From an uncultured Phascolarctobacterium sp. (GTDB taxonomy: Bacteria; Bacillota; Negativicutes; Acidaminococcales; Acidaminococcaceae), in contig CAJLLL010000022.1 of assembly GCA_905207485.1 (NCBI GenBank), positions 1 through 32,085 of the forward strand: a stretch of DNA of 32,085 nucleotides, read 5' to 3'. The notes beneath the pieces are model-generated. The model was not told where the DNA came from. It was given only the letters and a program-made list of their open reading frames with translations, and ran no database searches. Below are positions 1-7,163 of this stretch, piece after piece. The translations under genes were made by a program, and so were the position numbers. Each line of letters starts with the position of its first letter. The first letter of the stretch is position 1.

Positions 1-437
1 AATGAAACGTATTTGCATTCTCCTGGCAGCCATAGCAATATGCACAGCCGCATCAGCATCCGGACGGGAATACGCCGTATGCAGTTTTTGAAATGAACTG
101 TTTTCTCAGTTCCCTGGGAATGGTGCCTCAGGTGATTCAAACCAACAGATATACAGAAGCAGATGAACCTTATGCAAAAGAAATATTGCAGTATACAGAC
201 CCTTATGTTTGCAAAGCGGCTAATATCGCGCCGCTGCAATATGTGTATGATGTATTGTCTCCTTATTTATATTTGGGACATGAGTTTGGCAACAGGCTGC
301 GTCAAAAAGGTATTGCCATTGTTCACAGCGACAGAGCGAGTGGCATGCTGGGTTTTGAAGTTACAGGATATTTACTGCAGCAGTTAGTCAAGTCTGTTAG
401 GGAAGCCAAAGAATATAGAAAGGAGCTGTGCTTATGA
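1..437 (+). pseudogene. C-terminal part of a NifD-like nitrogenase component 1 protein, frameshifted and cut by the window edge
   Basis: The open frame 36-437 (first ATG at 93) encodes a segment with LSSLGMVPQVIQ, GHEFGNRL and GMLGFEVTGYLLQQL, which resembles the last Rossmann-like subdomain of nitrogenase component 1 proteins. That frame is closed upstream by TAG at 33-35. The frame from position 2 reads MKRICILLAA, the kind of opening beta strand expected just before it. Removing one base around 31-38 would join the two into a continuous protein. The gene ends in an ATGA overlap with the next gene at 434, so the two were built as a translationally coupled pair. It is either a real +1 frameshift, a sequencing error, or a short C-terminal protein starting at 93. 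The family is inferred from position and motif shape; the upstream catalytic domain lies outside the window. Confidence 0.55.
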
Positions 438-1669
438 GTTTATGCAGATATTTGCCTGTTCCATCAGACAGAATGGGTATCATTTGGAGTCTGCTCAGCG
501 TAAAAGACAGCATCATTCTTGAATATGGCCCGGCCGGGACAACCCATTTTAGTATGGGTTTTTATGGAGCTTTAGGAGTAGACTGGCAGCAGAGGCTGTT
601 TACAACACATATGAACGAAGACGATGTGGTTATGGGCGATGTTACCCGTTTGGAAGAAGCTATTGTCGAATTGGATAAAAGCTATGAACCAAAAGTTATT
701 TTTGTCGTGGCATCTTCTATTTCTGCAGTTATTGGTACTGATATAAAAGGCGTTTGCAATTATATGCAGAAAGAAGTTCAGGCGAAGCTGGTTGCATTTG
801 AGCAGGGAGGATTTAGGGGCGACTACAGCATAGGTCTGACTGAAGTTTATAAATTGCTGGTCAATAATCTTTCTTGTAAAGAACAGAGAAAGAGAAAGAA
901 AATATTTAATATCATTGGCGCGTCAATGGGCAGTTATCGTGCCGCGTCGGATGTATGGGAACTGCAGAACTTGATGCGTGAAGCCTTTGGTTATGAAATG
1001 CATACCTGCCTGTGCTATGAAACATCTGTTGATGAAATCGGTGATATCGGCACAGCTGAAATAAATTTGGTAATGCGTCAGGAAGGTTTACCAGCAGCAG
1101 AAGTGCTGAAAAATAAATTTGATATGCCATTTGTTGTCAGTGCTCCTTACGGTTATGCAGCAACTTTAGCATGGTTAGAAGAAGTCGGTAAAATTCTGGG
1201 ACAGCTACCTGACGTTAAAATGTGCGCCAGATTACGTCTTAAAGCACAGAATACAGCGTCTTTAAAAATGTATGCTATGATGATGGGCAGAAAAAAAACA
1301 CCTCAGGCAGCTGTGATCGGCGAGTATGACCTGGTTAAAGGGTTGAGTGCTTTTCTTCGGTCTGTAGGGATCGATGTTAAGTATAAACTTTGCAGCCATT
1401 CTTTAAAAAGTATCGTTGAGCCTGAGTTGGATATTCGATATATATCTGTGGAAAAAGAAAAAATTGATATATTAAAAAAATTGCAGAAGACACTTGTTCT
1501 GGCAGACGATGTTTCGCACAAGCTTTGTGATAGCAGTAATGTCGTATTGAGAGTAAGTGCTCCTTTTATTGACGGAGCCCAGATAGCGACACATTTGCCG
1601 TTGCTTGGCGAAAAGGGGACAGATTTCTTACTGGAAACTATCGAAGCATATTATCAGACTTTAGCTTAA
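434..1669 (+). CDS. Nitrogenase component 1-like protein (NifK/NifE-like subunit)
   Basis: The protein is 411 aa from ATG 434, chosen because AGGAG at 421-425 sits 8 nt upstream and the ATG overlaps the previous stop as ATGA; a GTG at 428 is less well placed. GPAGTTHF (residues 32-39), SSISAVIGTDI (94-104) and FNIIGASMGSYRAASDV follow the layout of nitrogenase component 1 subunits. These build a cluster-binding heterotetramer fed electrons by a NifH-like reductase. The two cysteines that normally ligate the interface cluster appear to be replaced: Thr36 follows GPAG and Ser95 lies five residues before IG. It is therefore not a canonical dinitrogenase subunit; a role in reducing another substrate or a cofactor is possible. 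The substrate is unknown. The family call is fairly secure, the function is not. Confidence 0.75.
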   Translation: MSLCRYLPVPSDRMGIIWSLLSVKDSIILEYGPAGTTHFSMGFYGALGVDWQQRLFTTHMNEDDVVMGDVTRLEEAIVELDKSYEPKVIFVVASSISAVIGTDIKGVCNYMQKEVQAKLVAFEQGGFRGDYSIGLTEVYKLLVNNLSCKEQRKRKKIFNIIGASMGSYRAASDVWELQNLMREAFGYEMHTCLCYETSVDEIGDIGTAEINLVMRQEGLPAAEVLKNKFDMPFVVSAPYGYAATLAWLEEVGKILGQLPDVKMCARLRLKAQNTASLKMYAMMMGRKKTPQAAVIGEYDLVKGLSAFLRSVGIDVKYKLCSHSLKSIVEPELDIRYISVEKEKIDILKKLQKTLVLADDVSHKLCDSSNVVLRVSAPFIDGAQIATHLPLLGEKGTDFLLETIEAYYQTLA

Positions 1670-1680
1670 TAATAGAAACT

Positions 1681-1722
1681 TTAAGTATCCCCTCTAGATA
1701 TAATACGTGAGGGGATACTTAA
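1681..1722. repeat. 14-bp perfect inverted repeat enclosing a TATAAT box
   Basis: TTAAGTATCCCCTC (1681-1694) is mirrored exactly by GAGGGGATACTTAA (1709-1722), and the 14-base loop contains TATAAT at 1699-1704. The right arm is followed by A-rich rather than T-rich sequence, so it is not a standard intrinsic terminator for the + strand. It could be an operator flanking a -10 box, or an RNA hairpin ending the nitrogenase-like transcript. Confidence 0.6.
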
Positions 1723-1897
1723 AAACAAAAAGGTTAGCTAAGGGTAACTTGGCGCGTAAGAAAAATTTTTCTGGACAGGCTAAATGCCGGTAAGTTATGG
1801 GCCTGAAAGATTCCATACTATATTTTTATAATAAAAAGGAGGCTGACGCTGTTGTTGTTTTAGTATTCATTATAAGGAAATTTTAGGGGGAGTTCGA
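1723..1897 (+). promoter_or_regulatory. Structured leader upstream of the chaN-like gene, class not recognised
   Basis: This 175-bp stretch carries a 14-bp palindrome of A and T runs (AGAAAAATTTTTCT, 1759-1772), a possible CAGGC/GCCTG hairpin (1776-1804), a TATAAT at 1827-1832 with no good -35, and a strong AAGGAGG at about 1836-1842 that is not followed by a real gene (only TTG TTG TTT TAG). The actual ribosome site of the next gene is GGGGGAG just before 1898. I tried cobalamin, FMN, TPP, Moco and c-di-GMP consensus elements and could not fit any. Confidence 0.3.
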
Positions 1898-2800
1898 ATG
1901 AAACGGTTTTTAAAATTTTTATGCATGTGCCTCATTATGAGTATGGCAGAATCAGCACATGCCGCATTGCCAACAGTAAAAGATACGGTTATTATTTCTG
2001 CGGCAGACAGAAAAGCCGTTACTCTTGCTGAAATGGCTGAAAACTTTGTTGATTATGATGTAGTTTTTTTTGGTGAATTTCATGATCAGGATGTACTGCA
2101 TGAGCTGGAATATGAAATGCTGCAGCAACTGTATGCCATTCATGGTGACAAGCTTGTTTTGTCACTGGAAATGTTTGAGGCAGATAACCAGTTCGTTTTA
2201 AATGAGTATTTAGCCGGTAGAATTACGGAGGAGGAATTTCTGGCAAAATCGCGTCCCTGGCCAAGATATAAAACAGATTACCGTCAGCTGGTAGAATTTG
2301 CAAAAGCACATAAGCTGCCAGTCTTAGCCAGCAATATACCACGTTTTTTAGCAGCAAAATTGGCGAAAGATGGAACTTTAGCTGCAGTAGCAGAGCTGGA
2401 TAAGCAATATTTACCGGTCAGGACCTATGCGCCTGCAGGAAAGTATAAAGAGAAGTTTGCTGCTTATATGACTAAGGGGCAAACACCGATGCGAATTCCG
2501 CAGGAACGGATAGATCAGGTATTTGCCGCACAGTGCATAAAAGATGATAAGATGGCGGAAAGTATTTTTTATTATTGGCAGGATAATCAGGATAAGGTAA
2601 TTTTTCATATCAACGGCTGCTTTCATTCCGACGGACCTTTGGGAACTGTCGAAAAATTGGAAGCATTGAATCCGGCGTTAAAAGTAGGTGTAATTACGCC
2701 TAAAGACATGCCGGAATCTAAAAACTATATGGAAACCTATGCTGATGATAAAAAAGACGGCGAATATATTATTTATTTTCCAAGAGTAGAAAAAGAATAA
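1898..2800 (+). CDS. ChaN/DUF399-like secreted protein (putative haem/iron uptake)
   Basis: The 300-aa protein has a cleavable signal peptide (residues 1 to about 22, ending AHA) and is probably periplasmic. The cysteines at 9 and 11 lie inside the hydrophobic core, with no clear lipobox. The mature part opens with VVFFGEFHDQ (GEFH at 59-62), the conserved Glu-His motif of the Tiki/ChaN superfamily, followed by LSLEMFEADNQ and LPVLASNIPR, both typical of DUF399. The characterised relative ChaN of Campylobacter binds haem and is linked to iron acquisition. The gene lies 19 bp upstream of a TonB-dependent receptor, which supports a shared uptake role. Haem is the best guess for the ligand; a corrinoid or another metal chelate is possible. 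Confidence 0.75.
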   Translation: MKRFLKFLCMCLIMSMAESAHAALPTVKDTVIISAADRKAVTLAEMAENFVDYDVVFFGEFHDQDVLHELEYEMLQQLYAIHGDKLVLSLEMFEADNQFVLNEYLAGRITEEEFLAKSRPWPRYKTDYRQLVEFAKAHKLPVLASNIPRFLAAKLAKDGTLAAVAELDKQYLPVRTYAPAGKYKEKFAAYMTKGQTPMRIPQERIDQVFAAQCIKDDKMAESIFYYWQDNQDKVIFHINGCFHSDGPLGTVEKLEALNPALKVGVITPKDMPESKNYMETYADDKKDGEYIIYFPRVEKE

Positions 2801-2819
2801 TGATCAGAGGAAGGATATT

Positions 2820-4676
2820 ATGATGAAAATAAAAAACAAACAATTTTTCAACAGGAAAATATTGATGACATTAGTTGTTGGCACAAATGTCATTTTGGGG
2901 GGCACAGCGGTATATGCTGAAGAACCACAGAAATTTACTTTAGATGAATATGTGGTAACTGCTACCCGTACAGAATTGAGCAGAAAAGAAGTTCCTCAGA
3001 GTGTGGAAGTTATAACAAAAGAGGATATCCAGAATATTGGGGCAACCAATGTTATAGATGCCTTACGTACGGCGACTAACATAGAAATACCGGAAGCTGC
3101 GGGTGTAGGGCACACTTTGGGAATCAGAGGCAGCGGGAAAAATGATGTTTTGGTTTTGCTTAACGGGCGTCGTATTCCCGGCGAAGGGTATGGCCAGGTT
3201 TCTACTAATACCTATGTGCTGTCACGGCTGAATGTGAACAATATAGAACGAATCGAAGTGCTTCGCGGGCCATCAGGTGCATTATATGGATCAGAGGCCT
3301 CAGCTGGTGTTATTAATATTATTACGAAAAAATCTGAAAAAAAATCAATGACTGTAGGTGTAGCTACAAATAGCCGTGAAATGAGTAATTATTACCATTT
3401 TGACAGCGGCAAAGACGGTAAGTTAAGTGCTGCTTTTGATGCTAACTTTACTAAAGTCCGCTATTTTAAATGGGATGATGCCAATATGAGTAAATATTTT
3501 GGACCGTCTCAAAATTATAGCTTGGATGTAGATTATGAAATGGACCAAAACAACAGTTTAAATTTATATCTGAACTATGAGAATACCAATCAGCAGTTCA
3601 AAAAATTTACCAGTGCCAGCGGTCCTTTTTCTTATTTAGGTATATATAATGTAGATAGGAAAAGTGCCAGCCTTACTTATAACGGACAGAATGATAACAG
3701 TAATTATATGCTAAGCGCAACTTACGGTGAATTAAAAAAAGATGTTACCAGTGCTATGAGCGCAAATAGTGTGGGAAGCTCCAAATTTAATTTTTGGAAT
3801 ATTGAAGCACGTGATACGATCAAGCTAGACAATAATAATCGTTTGACTTTCGGCGGCGAGTTCAGAACTGACGGTCGCAAAGACAGCAGTATTGACGAAA
3901 GTTCTGATCAATATTCTTTATTTATACATGACGAATTGAAACTGGGTGAGAAACTATTGCTGATTCCGGCTGTTCGCTATGATCACCATGACAGCTTTGG
4001 CAGCGAGACTTCTCCGAATATTGGCGCGACATATTCCTTTACAGAGGGCTCAAGGCTTAAGGCTAATTATGGAGAAGGTTACAGAGCACCGTCTATTTCA
4101 GAATTATATGGTACTTATTCCAATCCGAATCTGCGTCCTGAAAAATCAAAGGGCTATGAGTTATCATATGAACAGGAATTTGGCGATGATACTGCAATTA
4201 AATTAACATATTTCAAAAACAAAAAGACTGATGCCATTGCTATGGATTACAGTTTAGCGCCTAATTATCAATATATGAATATAGAAAAGTCTTCTTCAGA
4301 GGGTGTTGAATTTGAAATCAAGCATGACTTGGGAAATGGTTTTACAGTAATCGGTAATTATGATTATCTGGATGCTATGAACGATAAGACTAATACACGT
4401 TTGAATTACAGCGCCCGTAATACTTATACAGCAAAATTGATGTGGACAGAGCCTGTAAAACAGGAATGGAATATTACTGCCTGGAATAAGTGGTATTCTG
4501 ATTATAGGGCAGACAGTGAAGATCACAGTATCAATACGTTTAATTTTGTCGTTAATAAACGCTGGGGCGATAAATATCGTGCTTATGCCGGAATCGATAA
4601 TCTTTTTGATAAAAAGATTACCAGTATGCGTTATTCGGGAAGGTTGTGGCGTGTTGGTGCGGAAATGACATTCTAA
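2820..4676 (+). CDS. TonB-dependent outer-membrane receptor
   Basis: The 618-aa protein has a signal peptide ending near residue 33 (VYAEE), a TonB-box-like segment YVVTATRTE (44-52), a plug domain (about 55-165; VPQSVEVITKEDI, LRGPSGALYGSEASAGVINI) and a beta-barrel rich in alternating aromatic strands. It has the conserved ANYGEGYRAPSISELYG segment and a C-terminal Phe in the last strand (RVGAEMTF), as required for BAM insertion. The length fits cobalamin, haem or siderophore receptors (600-700 aa). AGAGGAAGG precedes the start and two ATG codons are adjacent. It directly follows the ChaN-like gene, so the pair probably forms an outer-membrane plus periplasm uptake step. TonB, ExbB and ExbD are not in the window. 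The substrate is not determinable from sequence alone. Confidence 0.93.
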   Translation: MMKIKNKQFFNRKILMTLVVGTNVILGGTAVYAEEPQKFTLDEYVVTATRTELSRKEVPQSVEVITKEDIQNIGATNVIDALRTATNIEIPEAAGVGHTLGIRGSGKNDVLVLLNGRRIPGEGYGQVSTNTYVLSRLNVNNIERIEVLRGPSGALYGSEASAGVINIITKKSEKKSMTVGVATNSREMSNYYHFDSGKDGKLSAAFDANFTKVRYFKWDDANMSKYFGPSQNYSLDVDYEMDQNNSLNLYLNYENTNQQFKKFTSASGPFSYLGIYNVDRKSASLTYNGQNDNSNYMLSATYGELKKDVTSAMSANSVGSSKFNFWNIEARDTIKLDNNNRLTFGGEFRTDGRKDSSIDESSDQYSLFIHDELKLGEKLLLIPAVRYDHHDSFGSETSPNIGATYSFTEGSRLKANYGEGYRAPSISELYGTYSNPNLRPEKSKGYELSYEQEFGDDTAIKLTYFKNKKTDAIAMDYSLAPNYQYMNIEKSSSEGVEFEIKHDLGNGFTVIGNYDYLDAMNDKTNTRLNYSARNTYTAKLMWTEPVKQEWNITAWNKWYSDYRADSEDHSINTFNFVVNKRWGDKYRAYAGIDNLFDKKITSMRYSGRLWRVGAEMTF

Positions 4677-4697
4677 AAATTTTATGCAGGATTTGAA

Positions 4698-4730
4698 AAA
4701 GCTGCTGCCTTTGGGCAGCAGCTTTCTTTG
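4698..4730 (+). terminator. Intrinsic terminator after the TonB receptor
   Basis: AAAGCTGCTGCC (4698-4709), loop TTTG and GGCAGCAGCTTT (4714-4725) form a perfect 12-bp stem followed by CTTT. Confidence 0.8.
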
Positions 4731-4757
4731 CTATCAGCAGTGCATTTGTGCTACAAT
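4728..4757 (+). promoter_or_regulatory. Putative sigma-70 promoter for the 4808 gene
   Basis: TTGCTA (4728-4733) and TACAAT (4752-4757) are separated by 18 bp, with TG one base before the -10 (TGC). It starts inside the tail of the preceding terminator. Confidence 0.5.
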
Positions 4758-4807
4758 AATAAATTATAGATTAGTAATTGAGCATAAAAGGATAGAGAGG
4801 TGTTAGC

Positions 4808-5479
4808 ATGGGACAGCCTAAAATCACAGAGATAGAGGCGCAGCTTGGCGAGTGGGAGTTTTTAAAAGAACTGCCGCAGGAAATAGATGGCTTTAAGTTA
4901 ACAATGGGACAGGGAATAGACGGACAGATCTTAACGATTGCTTCATATAGTAATGAAGCAATGCACAGCAAGCTTGATTTGATTTATACTTCGGAAACCT
5001 TTGATTATGTACCTGTAAAAACGATTGGCATGCATACGTTCAGAGATATTCGCTATTTTTGCCGCGACAGGGATAAATTTGCTAAAATGATGCATGAAAA
5101 GCTGCCGGAGCTTTTAGCGGACGTGAACAGGGAAAAGAAGCATCAGATGGGAACCTTGATAGAGGAAGCCGGACTTCTGAACTGGGCGTATACCGGCAAG
5201 CTGCCGCAGAAAATAGGTGCTTTTGAATTGTATATAACTCCTGACAATCCCATCGATTATATCAATGGTTCAACGCTTTTTATTGATTACAGTGACTTTG
5301 AACATGGTAATCAGCTGGTGTTTTTCTATAATAGCTTCCGCGATGAGTTTTTTGCTGAAACGAAAAAACGGTTTATGACAGGAATAACACATGAATTTGA
5401 TTGCCGAAATTTAAAAGATCTGGAAAATCTGCTGGATAATAATCTGGAACAGGCATTGCAAAAACTTGGCAAAGCGTAA
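4808..5479 (+). CDS. Unrecognised 223-aa cytosolic protein with two similar halves
   Basis: I do not recognise a named family. There is no signal peptide or membrane segment and the protein is acidic, so it is probably cytosolic. The two halves look related. Near residues 14-30 WEFLKELPQEIDGFKL matches the layout of LLNWAYTGKLPQKIGAFEL (about 122-140): a Trp, LPQ, Ile, then Phe-x-Leu. Each is followed by a beta-rich stretch and a TFRD or SFRD motif (MHTFRDIRYF and YNSFRDEFF). The likely explanation is internal domain duplication. GAGAGGTG precedes the ATG. It has its own putative promoter and is followed by the tRNA promoter, so it is monocistronic. No function is proposed. Confidence 0.75.
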   Translation: MGQPKITEIEAQLGEWEFLKELPQEIDGFKLTMGQGIDGQILTIASYSNEAMHSKLDLIYTSETFDYVPVKTIGMHTFRDIRYFCRDRDKFAKMMHEKLPELLADVNREKKHQMGTLIEEAGLLNWAYTGKLPQKIGAFELYITPDNPIDYINGSTLFIDYSDFEHGNQLVFFYNSFRDEFFAETKKRFMTGITHEFDCRNLKDLENLLDNNLEQALQKLGKA

Positions 5480-5509
5480 CGAATGTAATAAATTTATTGT
5501 CTGAAACTC

Positions 5510-5538
5510 TTGACATCTTGATGTAAATGCCATATAAT
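5510..5538 (+). promoter_or_regulatory. Consensus sigma-70 promoter of the tRNA operon
   Basis: Perfect TTGACA (5510-5515) and perfect TATAAT (5533-5538) with a 17-bp spacer, 19 bp before the tRNA-Asp gene. Confidence 0.9.
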
Positions 5539-5557
5539 ATGCCTACATGGTTTGAAT

Positions 5558-5634
5558 GGCCCGGTGGTTCAGTTGGTTAGAATGCCGCCCTGTCACGGCG
5601 GAGGTCGTGGGTTCGAGTCCCATCCGGGTCGCCA
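5558..5634 (+). tRNA. tRNA-Asp (GTC)
   Basis: This is a 77-nt cloverleaf. The acceptor GGCCCGG pairs with CCGGGTC (one G-T pair), the anticodon GTC lies at 5592-5594 in the loop closed by CCGCC/GGCGG, the T-arm contains GGTTCGAGTCC, and the discriminator G plus CCA are encoded at 5631-5634. Confidence 0.96.
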
Positions 5635-5638
5635 TTAT

Positions 5639-5714
5639 GCCTCGGTAGCTCAGTTGGTAGAGCAAAGGACTGAAAATCCTTGTGTCCACAGTTCGATTCT
5701 GTGCTGAGGCACCA
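5639..5714 (+). tRNA. tRNA-Phe (GAA)
   Basis: This is a 76-nt cloverleaf four bases after tRNA-Asp. The acceptor GCCTCGG pairs with CTGAGGC, the D-arm is GCTC/GAGC, the anticodon GAA lies at 5672-5674 in loop CTGAAAA, the T-arm is CACAG/CTGTG, and CCA is encoded at 5712-5714. Confidence 0.96.
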
Positions 5715-5721
5715 TAAATCA

Positions 5722-5755
5722 AAAAATCCTGCTTTTTAAGCAGGATTTTTTATTT
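5722..5755 (+). terminator. Intrinsic terminator of the tRNA operon
   Basis: AAAAATCCTGCTT (5722-5734) pairs with AAGCAGGATTTTT (5738-5750), followed by further T residues. Confidence 0.9.
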
Positions 5756-5766
5756 TGCTTTCATGC

Positions 5767-5802
5767 TTTATACAAAAACCGGCAGGGATAACCTGCCGGT
5801 TT
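5767..5802 (-). terminator. Intrinsic terminator of the secreted-protein pair
   Basis: The 11-bp stem 5776-5786/5792-5802 (AAACCGGCAGG and its complement) is followed on the minus strand by a T-run. It lies convergent to the tRNA terminator. Confidence 0.85.
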
Positions 5803-5805
5803 ATT

Positions 5806-6402
5806 TTATGCTGCGGCTTTCTGCGCACGTTCAAGGCTTTTCATTTCTACCAAATCCATTTTAGTCAGCCCCAAATCAACATTATCTTTAAGTTCATAAT
5901 CAATAATTGTACCGGGCGGGCAGTCAATTTCCCTGCCTTTAAAAAACATCCCGGAAAGCGGCACCACAAAGCCAATAGCCGTACCAATCGCCATATTGGC
6001 GTAATTTATGCCGCCTTTTATTTTAACGTCCTGTTTAAAGGCAACCGGTTTGCCGTTGGGCAAAATTACGTCATCCAGCCGGATGCGTATAACCGCACTT
6101 TGGTTAAAAATACGGCTGCCGTGGGCTTTGCGGATAACGCCGCTAAGTTTGCTGCCTTTGGGTAAGATAACTATGTTTTCCACTGCAAGGTCATCTTTCA
6201 GTTCAAAATTAACTGTATCGCCTTTTTTATTGACATTGCTGTCAAGTTTATCAAGCAGCACCAAATTTATAACCGTATCTTCCGGTATGTAGGCATTACC
6301 CGGCTCTACGCCTTCAATTTCTTCCGCCAATGCGGATTGTGTGCCAAAAAGCAGCAGGCAAACTGTAAAAATGCCAAGCAGATAAGTTTTTAATAATTTC
6401 AT
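5806..6402 (-). CDS. Secreted protein of unknown function, beta-rich
   Basis: The 198-aa protein has a clear signal peptide (residues 1 to about 26, ending SALA before EEIEG). The mature domain is beta-rich. LDKLDSNVNKKGDTVNFELKDDL and ILPKGSKLSGVIRKA resemble the tether-like or VirB10/TrbI-like 'avoid-degradation' segments common in envelope proteins of diderm Firmicutes, but I cannot name a family with confidence. A glycine- and alanine-rich hydrophobic stretch near residues 128-150 (ANMAIGTAIGFVVPLSG) may be a hairpin or membrane-active loop. The gene is 12 bp behind the secreted-protein gene ending at 6415, so the two are cotranscribed and both end at the 5776-5802 terminator. Confidence 0.75.
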   Translation of the reverse strand: MKLLKTYLLGIFTVCLLLFGTQSALAEEIEGVEPGNAYIPEDTVINLVLLDKLDSNVNKKGDTVNFELKDDLAVENIVILPKGSKLSGVIRKAHGSRIFNQSAVIRIRLDDVILPNGKPVAFKQDVKIKGGINYANMAIGTAIGFVVPLSGMFFKGREIDCPPGTIIDYELKDNVDLGLTKMDLVEMKSLERAQKAAA

Positions 6403-6414
6403 GATTAGGCTCCG

Positions 6415-7125
6415 TTATCTGTTCTGCATAAGTTTGGCAGCATAGCTGCGCATTTGTTCGTTAGCTTTGCGTGTAAAATCTGCCGGCGGCAGGGCAAAGG
6501 CCGTTTCAGCATCAACCGTATTGCTGAACTCCACTACATTAAAGCGCGGCAGTGTGTTTACTTCGTAACCTTTCCAATCGGCAGTGCCTTTGGCAAAATA
6601 AAAGTACATTACCCGCTCACCCTGCGTCATCATATCATAATCATCGCCGCTGAGGCTGTCATTGCCGCTTTGCGGACGTTCGTTAAACCAGCTTACCAGC
6701 GTTTCGGCAAAAGGCAGGCTCATGCCCGGCAAATCAGGCAGTTCGTCATAAGTTTTATTAACGTAATCAATAAAATACCAGCGGCCGCCTTTGGCAAAAC
6801 TTGCGTAATCACGCACTACTTTGCCTTCACCGTCTGTTGTAATGCTGCGCTCGGCATTAACGCCGTTCATTTCATTATATTCCGTGCGGATGTAATGCAC
6901 TTTCTGCGCCGCTGAGAGCTTGGCATAGGCATCTGGTTCCAGCACATCCTTCATATCTATGGTTTGCTGCACAACCAAATGCACAGGATGTTTATCGCTG
7001 TTCAAAGCTCCGCCCAAAAGCTCAATCGTGCGCTGGCCGGGCCCGAATTCTGCCGCCAGTGCGGATGCTGCGTTAAAAACAAGCAAAGTGCATAACACTG
7101 TAAGGCTTAATAAAAATTTTTTCAT
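6415..7125 (-). CDS. Secreted protein of unknown function
   Basis: The 236-aa protein starts at ATG 7125, with GAGGTGA placed 8 nt upstream; a GTG three codons earlier overlaps that ribosome site and is rejected. The signal peptide ends near ASALAAE. The mature part carries VVQQTIDMKDVLEP, GRWYFIDYVNKTYDELPDLPG and MYFYFAKGTADWKGYEV. These look like a lipoprotein-carrier-like or outer-membrane-accessory beta fold, but I recognise no named family. It is the first gene of a two-gene unit with the 198-aa secreted protein. An extended -10 promoter lies just upstream. Confidence 0.75.
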   Translation of the reverse strand: MKKFLLSLTVLCTLLVFNAASALAAEFGPGQRTIELLGGALNSDKHPVHLVVQQTIDMKDVLEPDAYAKLSAAQKVHYIRTEYNEMNGVNAERSITTDGEGKVVRDYASFAKGGRWYFIDYVNKTYDELPDLPGMSLPFAETLVSWFNERPQSGNDSLSGDDYDMMTQGERVMYFYFAKGTADWKGYEVNTLPRFNVVEFSNTVDAETAFALPPADFTRKANEQMRSYAAKLMQNR

Positions 7126-7154
7126 CGCCGTCACCTCATTTATAAGATAGTTTA

Positions 7155-7163
7155 ATTATATCA
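7155..7163 (-). promoter_or_regulatory. Putative extended -10 promoter of the secreted-protein pair
   Basis: On the minus strand the sequence is TGATATAAT, an extended -10 with TATAAT at 7155-7160, about 30 bp before the start codon. There is no good -35. Confidence 0.5.

Noticed and set aside
2..91. A 29-codon reading frame (MKRICILLAAIAIC...) that looks like a signal peptide
   Set aside because: It has no ribosome site in view and stops at once. The first ten residues fit better as the opening strand of the frameshifted NifD-like domain, and the later residues are the wrong frame.
1723..1897. Cobalamin, FMN, TPP, Moco or c-di-GMP riboswitch before the ChaN/TonB genes
   Set aside because: None of the conserved core boxes of these classes could be placed in the sequence.
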